Positions 1 to 7,836 of a DNA stretch of 39,859 nucleotides are shown here, one piece after another. The DNA is from an uncultured Lachnospiraceae bacterium (GTDB taxonomy: Bacteria; Bacillota; Clostridia; Lachnospirales; Lachnospiraceae): positions 1 to 39,859 of the forward strand of contig CAKNHF010000028.1 of NCBI GenBank assembly GCA_930972465.1, given 5' to 3'. The notes beneath the pieces were generated by a model. The model searched no databases. It saw nothing but the letters and a program-made list of their open reading frames with translations, and was not told the origin of the DNA. A program made the position numbers and the translations under genes. Numbering within the stretch: position 1 is the first letter of the stretch; each line of letters opens with the position of its first letter.

Positions 1-68
1 TGGATAACAAAACTCAGCAGATTTATCTTAGGGGATAATTCTGCGGAAACTCAAGAGACTTCTCTGTC

Positions 69-96
69 TTGCATTTTCCCGGCGAAGTGCTATAAT
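69..96 (+). promoter_or_regulatory. Promoter of tRNA-Val
   Basis: A -35 box TTGCAT (69-74) and a perfect -10 box TATAAT (91-96) are separated by 16 bases. The -10 ends 9 bases before the first base of the tRNA, so the tRNA has its own sigma-70-type promoter with a very short leader. Bases 1-68 contain no gene that I can support. Confidence 0.8.
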
Positions 97-105
97 AATC
101 TACAT

Positions 106-179
106 GGAAGCATAGCTCAGCTGGGATGAGCGTTCGCCTCACACGCGAGAGGTCATGGGTTCGAGCCCCATTGCTTCCA
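106..179 (+). tRNA. tRNA-Val (anticodon CAC)
   Basis: A full cloverleaf can be folded by eye. The acceptor stem GGAAGCA (106-112) pairs with TGCTTCC (172-178). The D arm has GCTC/GAGC, and the anticodon stem TTCGC/GCGAG closes the loop CTCACAC with anticodon CAC, which reads valine codon GUG. The T arm is ATGGG/CCCAT around TTCGAGC. The discriminator is A179 and CCA is not encoded. Six T residues (180-185) follow directly and may help end transcription. The 3' half is covered on the opposite strand by the end of the TetR reading frame. Confidence 0.95.
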
Positions 180-777
180 TTTTTTCATGCCCTTCTTTCT
201 CTGTCAGCACACCTGATCTGAGAATATCGGTAAGCAGCTTCTCCGCCTCTTTCCGGATCTGTTCCAGAGGCGTATTTTCCAGACGGCATTCGTTGATAAA
301 TCCAAACATTCCAAAACATACAAATCCCGCAATCTTTTTCGGGGAATACTTCAGCTGCAGACGCCTCCTCACATGATCTGTATGCAGTTCTACCGTTTCC
401 AGAACAATGCTGTAGAATCTGGACGAAATATACGGATTCTTCTCCGGATCCGTATGTCTGAAAAAATCATATCTATCAAAATAAATCTCGAGAATGCAGT
501 CCAGCATGTTTACATATCCGGCCACAAGGTGCCCTCTGGGATTGTTCTCTTTCTGCCGTCTGTAATAATCTGCCTTCCCTGCGCTGAGCATATCCTCAAA
601 AATATCGTCCAGAAGAGCGTATTTATCATTATAATGGGAATAGAAGGTTATCCGGCTCACGTCTGCCTTACGGCACAGTTCTGTTATGGAAACATGTTCA
701 AAATCCTGTTTGTCCAGCAGTTCTATAAGCGCTGTCTTCAGTGCTTTTTTTGTTTTCATGATCCTTCTGTCTTCCAT
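139..777 (-). CDS. TetR/AcrR-family regulator (TetR_C_8-like)
   Basis: DNA-binding repressor of 212 residues. Residues 1-60 form a TetR helix-turn-helix: the opening DRRIMKTKKAL is typical of this subfamily, and SITELCRKADVSRITFYSHY is the recognition part. The remainder is an all-helical ligand-binding domain resembling TetR_C_8 regulators of the dihydroxyacetone-kinase-regulator type. The start at 777 keeps the conserved N-terminus; an internal ATG at 759 is an alternative. The last 13 residues are encoded by the antisense strand of tRNA-Val, so the frame has no stop of its own before the tRNA. The gene is divergent from degV and a palindrome lies between them, so it probably controls degV, itself, or both. 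Confidence 0.85.
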   Translation of the reverse strand: MEDRRIMKTKKALKTALIELLDKQDFEHVSITELCRKADVSRITFYSHYNDKYALLDDIFEDMLSAGKADYYRRQKENNPRGHLVAGYVNMLDCILEIYFDRYDFFRHTDPEKNPYISSRFYSIVLETVELHTDHVRRRLQLKYSPKKIAGFVCFGMFGFINECRLENTPLEQIRKEAEKLLTDILRSGVLTEKEGHEKMEAMGLEPMTSRV

Positions 778-781
778 TTAC

Positions 782-820
782 CTGACATTTTTCCTTTCCT
801 GTATAAATAACTGACATTTT
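782..820. repeat. 10-bp direct repeat upstream of tetR
   Basis: CTGACATTTT occurs at 782-791 and again at 811-820, 29 bp apart, in the tetR leader on the tetR-degV intergenic side. The spacing is close to three helical turns, so it could be a protein-binding pair. No partner is known. Confidence 0.45.
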
Positions 821-834
821 CCGATTTTTGTTCA

Positions 835-878
835 TTGTTATTCGCAGACTGTTTTGCTATAATCTTAACACCTGTTAA
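835..878 (+). promoter_or_regulatory. degV promoter with overlapping operator palindrome
   Basis: The -35 box TTGTTA (835-840), a 17-base spacer and a perfect -10 TATAAT (858-863) make a strong promoter reading toward degV. Immediately downstream, around the expected transcription start, TTAACA-CC-TGTTAA (865-878) is a perfect 6-bp inverted repeat. This is where a repressor would block initiation, and the divergent TetR protein is the obvious candidate. The operator assignment is inferred. Confidence 0.65.
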
Positions 879-911
879 AATAACGGTCAATAAATGTTTT
901 GGAGGGATACT

Positions 912-1796
912 ATGCCGGGAATTGCCATAATGACGGACAGCAACTGCGGGATCATGCCCGCAGAGGGGGAAAAGCTGGGGATACACGTTCTCCCCATGCC
1001 TGTCATCATCGACGGACGGACTTATTATGAGGGAATTGATATCACTCTGGAACAGTTTCATGAAAAACAGATATCCGGCGCTGATATCACAACTTCCCAG
1101 CCTTCTCCGGGAGATGTGACGGCGATGTGGGACGATCTTCTCAGGACCCATGATGAGGTCGTCTTCATCCCCATGTCCAGCGGACTGAGCAACACCTGTC
1201 AGACCGCTTCCATGCTTGCAGGCGATGAAAAATATAGCGGACGGGTCTTTGTGGTGGACAACCACCGCATCTCCGTAACGCAGGCTCAGTCAGTCTTTGA
1301 CGCGCAGATTCTTGCGGACGAAGGGAAAACCGGACATATGATCCGCGAGATTCTGGAAAAGGAGGCTCTGGATGCCAGTATCTATATCGCCGTGGATACA
1401 CTGGAATACCTGAAGAAAGGCGGACGGATCACCGCAGCGGCCGCCGCGATCGGAACTGTCCTCAAACTGAAGCCCGTTCTCACGATCCAGGGAGATAAAC
1501 TGGATTCCTTTGCAAAGACACGGGGAATGAAGTCCGCATTCAATACCATGCTCGATGCGGTAAAAAGAGATATCGCTTCCCGTTTTTCTCATCTGAAAGA
1601 GCAGCAGCTTCTGAAAGTCGGGATTGCCAATACATTGATGGATCCGGATAAATTTGAAAATTTCAGAAAGGAAATGAAAGAAAACTTTCCTGATATGGAA
1701 CTGGTATATCTCCCGCTGACCATGAGCATCGGGACGCATACCGGACCGGGTGCTCTGGGTATCGGAACTTTCCGTGTCCACAGAAATGATCGTTGA
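912..1796 (+). CDS. DegV family fatty-acid-binding protein
   Basis: 294-residue DegV protein. Family members bind fatty acids, and some act as FakB partners of the FakA fatty acid kinase. The family opening, a beta strand followed by TDSN (residues 8-11), is present. So are the SSGLS ligand-contact loop and the C-terminal MSIGTHTGPGALGIG signature. The start at 912 is chosen because GGAGGG (901-906) sits 5 bases upstream; the in-frame ATG at 894 lies before that site and lacks one. No fakA-like gene is in the window. Transcription should end at the hairpin 1823-1861. Regulation by the divergent TetR is likely from the promoter layout. Confidence 0.9.
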   Translation: MPGIAIMTDSNCGIMPAEGEKLGIHVLPMPVIIDGRTYYEGIDITLEQFHEKQISGADITTSQPSPGDVTAMWDDLLRTHDEVVFIPMSSGLSNTCQTASMLAGDEKYSGRVFVVDNHRISVTQAQSVFDAQILADEGKTGHMIREILEKEALDASIYIAVDTLEYLKKGGRITAAAAAIGTVLKLKPVLTIQGDKLDSFAKTRGMKSAFNTMLDAVKRDIASRFSHLKEQQLLKVGIANTLMDPDKFENFRKEMKENFPDMELVYLPLTMSIGTHTGPGALGIGTFRVHRNDR

Positions 1797-1811
1797 GCAT
1801 CCGCGGAGCCG

Positions 1812-1861
1812 AAAAGCACAGCGGGCTGGCGCACCGTAACGGTACGCCAGCCCTGCTTTTT
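1812..1861. terminator. Bidirectional terminator between degV and the J-protein gene
   Basis: GGGCTGGCGCACC (1823-1835) pairs with GGTACGCCAGCCC (1841-1853) with one mismatch around a 5-base loop. AAAAGCA lies before the stem and TGCTTTTT after it, so there is a T-run in both directions. It serves degV on the plus strand and the convergent J-domain gene on the minus strand. Confidence 0.85.
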
Positions 1862-1901
1862 CCTGTTGATGCTGTTCTTTTTATATCATTCGCCGTTCCT
1901 G

Positions 1902-2636
1902 TCAGACATATCCGCCGTAGCCGCCGCCATAGCCGCCTCCGTAACCGCCGCAGCAGAGTCCGCCTCCGCCGCAGCACAGATTACACAGGAGATTTGCCAC
2001 GCACAGCTTCACACAGCAGCTGCTGTCAAAGGATACGGGATAGCCGTACATGCTCTGTCTCTGCTGATACCAGGCACCGCCGTTCTGAAGTCTCTGGAGC
2101 AGCATCTGATACTGCATATTCTCCGGATCAAGGCGGACCGCTTCTTTCGCATGCTCAAGCGCAGTCACATTATTTCCCAGCCCTGAATTCGCCGAAGCAC
2201 TGTAAAAATACCACAGCGCGCCCCTCTCTTTTATTCCGTTCAGAACGTTCAGAGCTTCCGAATAATGTCCGCTGCGTATGTAATTCGCCGCTGCGCGGAG
2301 ATGGACATCCTCCTCGCTCTCCTGGCGGTTCTGCGAACCGGTCCCATAGCCCCCGAACGGACCGTATCCTCCAAAGCCTCCGAATGGACCATAGTCTTCA
2401 TATCCGCCCCCGGAATTTCCGTATGATGACCCGGAGGAATATCCCCTTTCCCGCTCATCCATAATCTGCTGGTAAGCCTGCTGGACTTCCTTGAATTTTG
2501 CTTCCGCCTCGTCTTTGTGAGGATTATTGATATTGGCATCCGGATGATACTTTCTGCTCAGAGTCCGATATGCTTTTTTAATCTCCTCATCCGTTGCATT
2601 TCTGTCTACACCTAATATACTGTATGGATCTGACAT
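1902..2636 (-). CDS. J-domain protein with Cys/Gly-rich tail
   Basis: 244-residue DnaJ-like co-chaperone. The J domain is at residues 3-65 with the HPD motif at 31-33, which stimulates Hsp70 (DnaK) ATPase. A Gly/Tyr/Phe-rich linker follows, then a short TPR-like helical stretch (about 125-185). The end is rich in Cys and Gly, with several CC pairs and GGYGGGYGG repeats. There is no DnaJ zinc finger or type I/II client domain, so it is a specialised type III J-protein and not the housekeeping DnaJ. Start 2636 is taken because GAGGAA precedes it; an in-frame ATG at 2672 is possible. The zinc-ribbon gene lies just upstream on the same strand, probably one operon. The client is unknown. Confidence 0.85.
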   Translation of the reverse strand: MSDPYSILGVDRNATDEEIKKAYRTLSRKYHPDANINNPHKDEAEAKFKEVQQAYQQIMDERERGYSSGSSYGNSGGGYEDYGPFGGFGGYGPFGGYGTGSQNRQESEEDVHLRAAANYIRSGHYSEALNVLNGIKERGALWYFYSASANSGLGNNVTALEHAKEAVRLDPENMQYQMLLQRLQNGGAWYQQRQSMYGYPVSFDSSCCVKLCVANLLCNLCCGGGGLCCGGYGGGYGGGYGGYV

Positions 2637-2692
2637 CTTCCTCTGCTTAAACTCCCTCATTCTCGGCATCACGCCTTACGGCACGACGCCCG

Positions 2693-3100
2693 TCAACTTT
2701 TCTTTATAAACGTCTTTCCGCACTTGGGACACCGGATCTCTATCCGGCCTTTTCCTCTCGGAATGCGGATCTTCTGCCTGCAGCCGGGACATGTATAGAT
2801 ATGATAGTCTTTCCTCTGCTTCCATATATTCTTCTGTTTCCGGAAGAAACCGCGGATCCCGTATGTCTTCGCAAGGAACGCCTGATTCTCTGCATAGCGC
2901 CTGGAAATATTCCGTGAAAACATCCTGAAATAGCAGTAGATGATCAGGATCCATCCGATCACGTAAAGGATCATTCCCACCACACTTCCGCCGAGCACTG
3001 CCGACAGAAATACTACAACGAGTCCGGCAATCAGCAGGAATTTGCAGAACGGATCAACACCATATCTGCCCTGCATAAAACGCATAAGCTTCTCTTTCAT
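2693..3100 (-). CDS. Small membrane protein with C-terminal zinc ribbon
   Basis: 135 residues, not assigned to a named family. Two hydrophobic segments (about residues 18-37 and 41-60) form a hairpin in the membrane. A basic stretch follows, then a C-terminal zinc ribbon with CPGC (about 105-108) and CPKC (about 125-128), the four cysteines expected to hold one zinc. The zinc ribbon should face the cytoplasm. The J-domain gene follows on the same strand 20-56 bp later depending on its start, so the two are probably co-transcribed and may act together at the membrane. That link is inferred from position only. Confidence 0.75.
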   Translation of the reverse strand: MKEKLMRFMQGRYGVDPFCKFLLIAGLVVVFLSAVLGGSVVGMILYVIGWILIIYCYFRMFSRNISRRYAENQAFLAKTYGIRGFFRKQKNIWKQRKDYHIYTCPGCRQKIRIPRGKGRIEIRCPKCGKTFIKKS

Positions 3101-3250
3101 TTACATCCATCCTTCTGTTTACACCAGATCGGCACAGTTTTCACACAACTTCCGGATCAAACTGCGGTCAACTGATAATATGGAATATATTTTCCTCTGT
3201 TTTCCTACCATTGTCAATTAAATTCTTATAAATTTTCGTGAAGTTTCCAT

Positions 3251-3324
3251 ATGGGGGTCAGGCCCCTTTGACGAGCGTATTCAGAATATTCTGAATACGG
3301 TACGCAAAGGGGCCTGACCCCCAT
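3251..3324. repeat. 74-bp palindromic element (dispersed repeat, copy 1)
   Basis: A nested inverted repeat. The outer arms at 3251-3270 and 3305-3324 are perfect 20-bp complements (ATGGGGGTCAGGCCCCTTTG and its reverse complement). Inside them lies a second perfect 22-bp palindrome, 3277-3298, starting GTATTCAGAAT. A related half copy lies at 26060-26114, sharing ATTCTGAAWACGGTACGCAA and the GGGGCCTGACCCC core. It begins 4 bases past the stop of the DUF4340 gene and should also act as a strong hairpin at the end of the Gld-like operon. It resembles REP/MITE-type elements. Confidence 0.85.
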
Positions 3325-3328
3325 GACA

Positions 3329-4240
3329 TTACTCTTCCACATTCAGTATATTATCACATACCTCTGTGGAAATCAGATACACAATTCTTGAATCATTGAT
3401 CATAACATATCTGTTTCCGTCACCGTCTTCATTTCCGATATACAATGTCAGAACATTTTCTTCATCATCCTCGGTATAGGTGGCCTCAACGGTAATGCGT
3501 GTGTTTTCGTCCAGTCCGAATCCGGCCAGATCTTTATCTTCAACAGAATAATCCGCCGCTTCGGAAAGTGTCACTGCGCCGAGACCGCCTGCAACCGCAG
3601 CAATGTCCTCTGTCTGCTCTTCATTCTCCGAATCATAGGTCGTTGTCTCACCGTTCTGAGTGATAACTTCCTTCAGAAGATTGCCGCTTCCGATGCTCGG
3701 ATAATCATCAAGCTGCGCCATATCATCCAGCGTGTAGTTCAGATCTTCAATCGCTGTCGTAGACACAGTGTAGACCGTTCCGGTATCATTAACAGTCACG
3801 TAATAATAGTCTCCTGTCGTATTTCCAAAATAAATGTCTGTGACCGTTCCGTCACTCTCTGTCAGTTCAACTGTATACGCAGGTTCTTCCAGCCCATAGT
3901 CAGCCAGTTCATCCCCTCCGGAGAGTTCTCTGTCCGCAGTGAGCTGTCCCATGGCATTCACCATATTTTCAGGATAAGTCTGATCAAGAGGGAAGTCTCT
4001 GTCAGAAGCATCGTACCACGTATCCTCTTCCTTTACAAAGGACATCTCCCCGTTTCCCACATCGAAGGAGATAGCTTCGATTGCATCCGCATCAATATCA
4101 GTCACGCGGACCTCCGATGCTTTCTCCTCTTCTTCCGCCTGCTGTTCCCTGCGCTCATTCCATGCCTGAAGACCGAAATACATAATAAGGAGAACTACGA
4201 GTATTCCCAGAAGGATAAAAAGTGATTTCTTCTTTTTCAC
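3329..4240 (-). CDS. DUF4340 domain lipoprotein-like membrane-anchored protein
   Basis: 303 residues. One N-terminal membrane segment (about 6-25) is followed by an acidic extracytoplasmic domain containing two DUF4340-like repeats, each with strands of the type YTVELTESDG and a later YVTVNDTGTVYTV / YVMINDSRIVYLI strand. DUF4340 proteins are often encoded with GldG-like ABC auxiliary proteins, as here. The start is GTG at 4240, with GGGAGG 8 bases upstream. It is the last gene of the operon, 12 bp after the GldG-like gene, and is followed directly by the 74-bp palindrome. It is likely an outward-facing partner of the ABC complex; the precise role is unknown. Confidence 0.85.
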   Translation of the reverse strand: MKKKKSLFILLGILVVLLIMYFGLQAWNERREQQAEEEEKASEVRVTDIDADAIEAISFDVGNGEMSFVKEEDTWYDASDRDFPLDQTYPENMVNAMGQLTADRELSGGDELADYGLEEPAYTVELTESDGTVTDIYFGNTTGDYYYVTVNDTGTVYTVSTTAIEDLNYTLDDMAQLDDYPSIGSGNLLKEVITQNGETTTYDSENEEQTEDIAAVAGGLGAVTLSEAADYSVEDKDLAGFGLDENTRITVEATYTEDDEENVLTLYIGNEDGDGNRYVMINDSRIVYLISTEVCDNILNVEE

Positions 4241-4252
4241 TGCCGCACCTCC

Positions 4253-5737
4253 CTACGCTTTTCTTCTCCTGAACCATACAACGAATCCGCCGATCAGAAT
4301 AACCGCGGGGATACCGAAGACTACAATAAAGCTGAACAGCCCTGTGTACTGTACGGTGTTATACTCCGTTCCCAGGCTCTTTGCCTCAATGGACAGGTTC
4401 TGTACTCCGTCAAAGTTAGCAGTGACAGCGTTCATGAACACCGTCGTATTCTCAAGCTGCGTGAAAGAATCCGTGATCTGAGGGTCAATCAGACTTCCCG
4501 CCGAGATCACAGTAAGTCTGCTCATCAGTTCCTCTGTGTCAGATTCATCGGATGATTCTTCTGTATCGGCATCATCCGAACTGCTGTCATCATCTGAAGT
4601 GCTTACAGATTCTTCCGCAACCGCTCCGAGGGAATAGCTTCCCTGCTCCTGGGTTGTCTCTGTCACATCAAATGCCTGATCTGACGACGACATGAACGAT
4701 GTTGTCGTAATCGTATCCCTGGACGGATCGATCACATTCAGTCCATGCGCGTTGATCAGCAGTACCATTTCTGAAGAAATCCCGTCTGCCATATCTCCCG
4801 AAAGCGACAGCTCCGGGAAAATGTAATAATAATTTCCCTGGTAACATCTCTGCGGATCCGCAATATATCCGTCGGCCGACTGAATCCCGTACTCCTCAAG
4901 AATTCCTTCAAGATTCGGAAGCTCTGCAGCATTTGTCTCGCCCAGAAGGATCATGACCTTTCCTCCCTGGTCCAGATAACTTCCAATCATTTCCGCCTCA
5001 TCTTCCGACAGATCTGTGGTCGGAGCATACATGAAAAGAAGATCACAGTCTTCCGGTATGGACGTTGTCATGAGAAGATTCAGCTCTGTCAGACTGTAAT
5101 TGTTCTTATCCATCAGATCTGTAATCGTATCAGACAGAGTTCCTTCCCCGTGTCCGGTCGTCTGATAAATCGTTTTCTCCACATCGTTTGTTACATAGTT
5201 CACCGCGCTGGTGAGCTGTCCCTCACCGTCGAATTCCGTATACGACTCGCTTCCGTAATAATAGTAGGAATACATATCCGGGACAAGAATATCATCAAAC
5301 GACACCGTCGTCGTCCTGCCTGTCGCTTCACAGGAAATCACAACTGTATTTTCCGATGCGTCATATTCCGTCAGAGCCGAAGGATGCAGAACCGGATCCA
5401 CCCACTCCATGCTGACATGATCCGAAAGGGCATCATATTTGCTGAGAAATGTTGTAATTCTGTCATCTGTCTCATCCTTTACAGCAAGGATCGTCATATC
5501 TACATCTTCCTCAAGACTGTCAAGCAGTTCTGTTGTCGTATCGGAAATGTCATAGATTTTCGTGCTGCTGACGTCAAGATTGCGATATGCCTCCGGTATC
5601 TGGCCCGCCACCAGATTGATTACGATAATAATCGCGATTACAATAACCGTAAGTCCGACACTGTAGGCCCCATGCCGTGTGCCTGACGTGCGGAACATCT
5701 TTCCTATATTACCTTTTGCCTTTTTCATCCTTTCCAT
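4253..5737 (-). CDS. GldG-like ABC transporter auxiliary protein
   Basis: 494 residues, ABC_transp_aux/GldG-like. A membrane segment near residues 22-45 precedes a large outer domain with the family landmarks SSTKIYDISD and YQTTGHGE. Close to the C-terminus a Ser/Asp/Glu-only stretch (about 378-405) precedes a last membrane helix (about 467-488) ending in RRRKA. In Flavobacteria GldG works with GldA and GldF in gliding or secretion. Here no gliding genes are present. The start at 5737 has AGGGGG 8 bases upstream; an in-frame GTG at 5746 sits too close to that site. It follows the permease gene by a few bases. Confidence 0.85.
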   Translation of the reverse strand: MERMKKAKGNIGKMFRTSGTRHGAYSVGLTVIVIAIIIVINLVAGQIPEAYRNLDVSSTKIYDISDTTTELLDSLEEDVDMTILAVKDETDDRITTFLSKYDALSDHVSMEWVDPVLHPSALTEYDASENTVVISCEATGRTTTVSFDDILVPDMYSYYYYGSESYTEFDGEGQLTSAVNYVTNDVEKTIYQTTGHGEGTLSDTITDLMDKNNYSLTELNLLMTTSIPEDCDLLFMYAPTTDLSEDEAEMIGSYLDQGGKVMILLGETNAAELPNLEGILEEYGIQSADGYIADPQRCYQGNYYYIFPELSLSGDMADGISSEMVLLINAHGLNVIDPSRDTITTTSFMSSSDQAFDVTETTQEQGSYSLGAVAEESVSTSDDDSSSDDADTEESSDESDTEELMSRLTVISAGSLIDPQITDSFTQLENTTVFMNAVTANFDGVQNLSIEAKSLGTEYNTVQYTGLFSFIVVFGIPAVILIGGFVVWFRRRKA

Positions 5738-5750
5738 GATCCGCACCCCC

Positions 5751-6626
5751 TTAACTCCAGCGTCTCTTCTGGATCGCCTGGACTGTCAGGAACACGAATA
5801 CCGCGATAAATGACAGATACAGCACGATCCCGGTTATATCCACAATACTGTTTGATGTAATATCGGTAAATACATTGGCAAGCGCCAGCCTTCCGAGAAG
5901 ATTGGACAGCAGATTTTCAAACAGACTGGATCTTACAATATATGTTATGATTCCCGCGGCAGCCCCTATAATCTCTATCGCTCCCGCCAGAACTGCATTG
6001 CCTGTCATCTGCCAGATATAAAAGGCAGCCACCGACAGAATAATCAGTACACCCACAAGGCCGCTCAGCGCAGAACTCGGCAGCATGGAGAGAATGCCGT
6101 CCCACAGATACAGCACAAGAAGAATACCGAACGTGCTTATGAAGGCGATGATCTGGCTTTCAGTCAATGAAGACAGGAACATTCCGATTGCCGCGTATAC
6201 GCACCCGAGCAGAAAGAATACCAGAATGGAAATATAATCCACCATCAGATATGCCGTGCCCTGAGATTTTATGATCAGCGGATAAATGCAGAAGATCACG
6301 TTCGGGATCGCAATGACCGTTACTATGGCCAGATATTTTCCCATTACGACCTTCCCCAGACTTACCGGCGCGGTAAGAAGCAGCTGGTCAGTCTTGTTTT
6401 TCCGCTCCTCGGAAAAGCTCCTCATGGTAATCAATGGAATTCCCACAATGAACACGATCAGCGATCCTGACAGTGTATAAGAAAAACAAGGATATCCTGA
6501 CATCAGATTATATGCCATAAAATAAATGCCCGTAAACACCATGAGAAACGCAATGAATACACAGCCCACCATGGACTGAAAATAGGATTTCAATTCTCTT
6601 TTATAAATTGCCAGCATCTTCCTCAT
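5751..6626 (-). CDS. ABC-2 type permease, GldF-like
   Basis: About 291 residues with six membrane helices. The start MLAIYKRELKSYFQSM is typical of ABC-2 permeases of the GldF group. The loop RSFSEERKNKTDQLLLTAP after helix 2 is the usual cytoplasmic coupling region. The start overlaps the 3' end of the ATPase gene; ATG at 6626 follows GAGAGGGGG, and ATG at 6617 is equally possible. The longer in-frame start at 6698 lies inside the ATPase gene and is unlikely. With the ATPase it forms the transport core of the Gld-like system. Confidence 0.85.
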   Translation of the reverse strand: MRKMLAIYKRELKSYFQSMVGCVFIAFLMVFTGIYFMAYNLMSGYPCFSYTLSGSLIVFIVGIPLITMRSFSEERKNKTDQLLLTAPVSLGKVVMGKYLAIVTVIAIPNVIFCIYPLIIKSQGTAYLMVDYISILVFFLLGCVYAAIGMFLSSLTESQIIAFISTFGILLVLYLWDGILSMLPSSALSGLVGVLIILSVAAFYIWQMTGNAVLAGAIEIIGAAAGIITYIVRSSLFENLLSNLLGRLALANVFTDITSNSIVDITGIVLYLSFIAVFVFLTVQAIQKRRWS

Positions 6627-7722
6627 CCCCCTCTCGGTCCGTATCAACCCATTCTGTCTCAGGATTTTCAGCAATCTCATCCGGTTCTTCCGGGACACTC
6701 TGCGTTTTCTCCTCTTTCACTGTAATATTGACATTCTCTGCCCGTGATCGTGAGAAATCATCCTGTTTTCTCGAAAATGCATCCGGCACAGTATCCCGCT
6801 GCGTCAGTTCCATGAAAACATCCTCAAGACTGACATGGACATTCTTCAGCGTCAGAAGAATCTGTCTGTTCTCCGCAAACGCGCGGAATACACTTTCTCG
6901 CACATCCTCTCCCCGCTTCTCTCTGATCTGAGCGCAGGTAACCCCGTCCTGCCCGGATTCGCAGGTGATCTGTTCGATTCCCGGAATATTTTTAAGCAGC
7001 TCTCTGATCTGAGAAGGGGATGCCTTTGTCTCAATTTCAACTGTATCTGCGTCGCCCATCATCTTCTCCAGATTTTCCGGAGTATCGCTGGCCACAAGTT
7101 TTCCCTTCGAAATGATCAGAATATGATCACATACCTCCCGCACTTCCGCAAGAATATGCGAGCTCAGTATCACTGTGTGCCTTTCCGACAGTTTGCGGAT
7201 CAGCTCTCTGATCTCGATGATCTGTTTCGGATCCAGCCCCACGGTGGGCTCATCCAGTATAATGATCTCCGGGAACCCAAGAACCGCCTGAGCCAGCCCC
7301 ACTCTCTGCCGGTATCCTTTGGACAGATTCTTTATCAGCCGGTTCTCCACGTCCTTTATCTTCACCAGTTTCTCCACCTCGGTGACAGAATCCTCTCTTT
7401 TTTTCTTCGGTATCTTTTTCAATTCTGCCGCGAACTCAAGGTATTCCCGCACAGTCATATCCATATAAAGGGGCGGCAGCTCCGGGAGATATCCGATATG
7501 TTTCTTTGCCTCCTCCGGCTCCTTCAGAATATCATGCCCGTTGATGAGCACTTCCCCTTCCGTGGCCCCGAGATATCCCGTCATAATGTTCATAGTCGTG
7601 GACTTTCCGGCGCCATTAGGACCCAAAAAGCCATAGATCCGTCCGTCTTCTATCTTGAAGTCCAGATGGTCTACGGCTAAATGGTTTCCGTATTTCTTCA
7701 CCAAATTCCTTACTTCGATCAA
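6601..7722 (-). CDS. ABC transporter ATP-binding protein, GldA-like, with acidic tail
   Basis: 373 residues. Walker A GPNGAGKST is at 34-42, the signature LSKGYRQ at 133-139, and Walker B IIILDEP has D157 and E158; ILSSHIL holds the switch histidine. After residue 305 comes a tail of about 65 residues rich in Glu/Asp/Pro (VPEEPDEIAENPETEW) that normal GldA proteins lack. The start is taken as TTG at 7722 because GGGAGGG lies 8 bases upstream; a further TTG at 7755 has no such site. It is the first gene of the four-gene operon. It powers the permease and GldG-like partner at the membrane; the cargo is unknown. Confidence 0.87.
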   Translation of the reverse strand: MIEVRNLVKKYGNHLAVDHLDFKIEDGRIYGFLGPNGAGKSTTMNIMTGYLGATEGEVLINGHDILKEPEEAKKHIGYLPELPPLYMDMTVREYLEFAAELKKIPKKKREDSVTEVEKLVKIKDVENRLIKNLSKGYRQRVGLAQAVLGFPEIIILDEPTVGLDPKQIIEIRELIRKLSERHTVILSSHILAEVREVCDHILIISKGKLVASDTPENLEKMMGDADTVEIETKASPSQIRELLKNIPGIEQITCESGQDGVTCAQIREKRGEDVRESVFRAFAENRQILLTLKNVHVSLEDVFMELTQRDTVPDAFSRKQDDFSRSRAENVNITVKEEKTQSVPEEPDEIAENPETEWVDTDREGDEEDAGNL

Positions 7723-7836
7723 GGTCTTACCCTCCCAACATATAATATCAGCCAACGCCTGACCATATCCGGCACACAGATATGAGGGCGTTCCTGCACG
7801 GTTAAAAGGATATCAGAAATCTGTGAAAGTTTTGTG

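Noticed and set aside
17-44. Hairpin GCAGA...TCTGC with inner TTATC/GATAA before the tRNA promoter
   Set aside because: The stem is 10 bp with a mismatch and no T-run follows on either strand, so I cannot call it a terminator or RNA gene.
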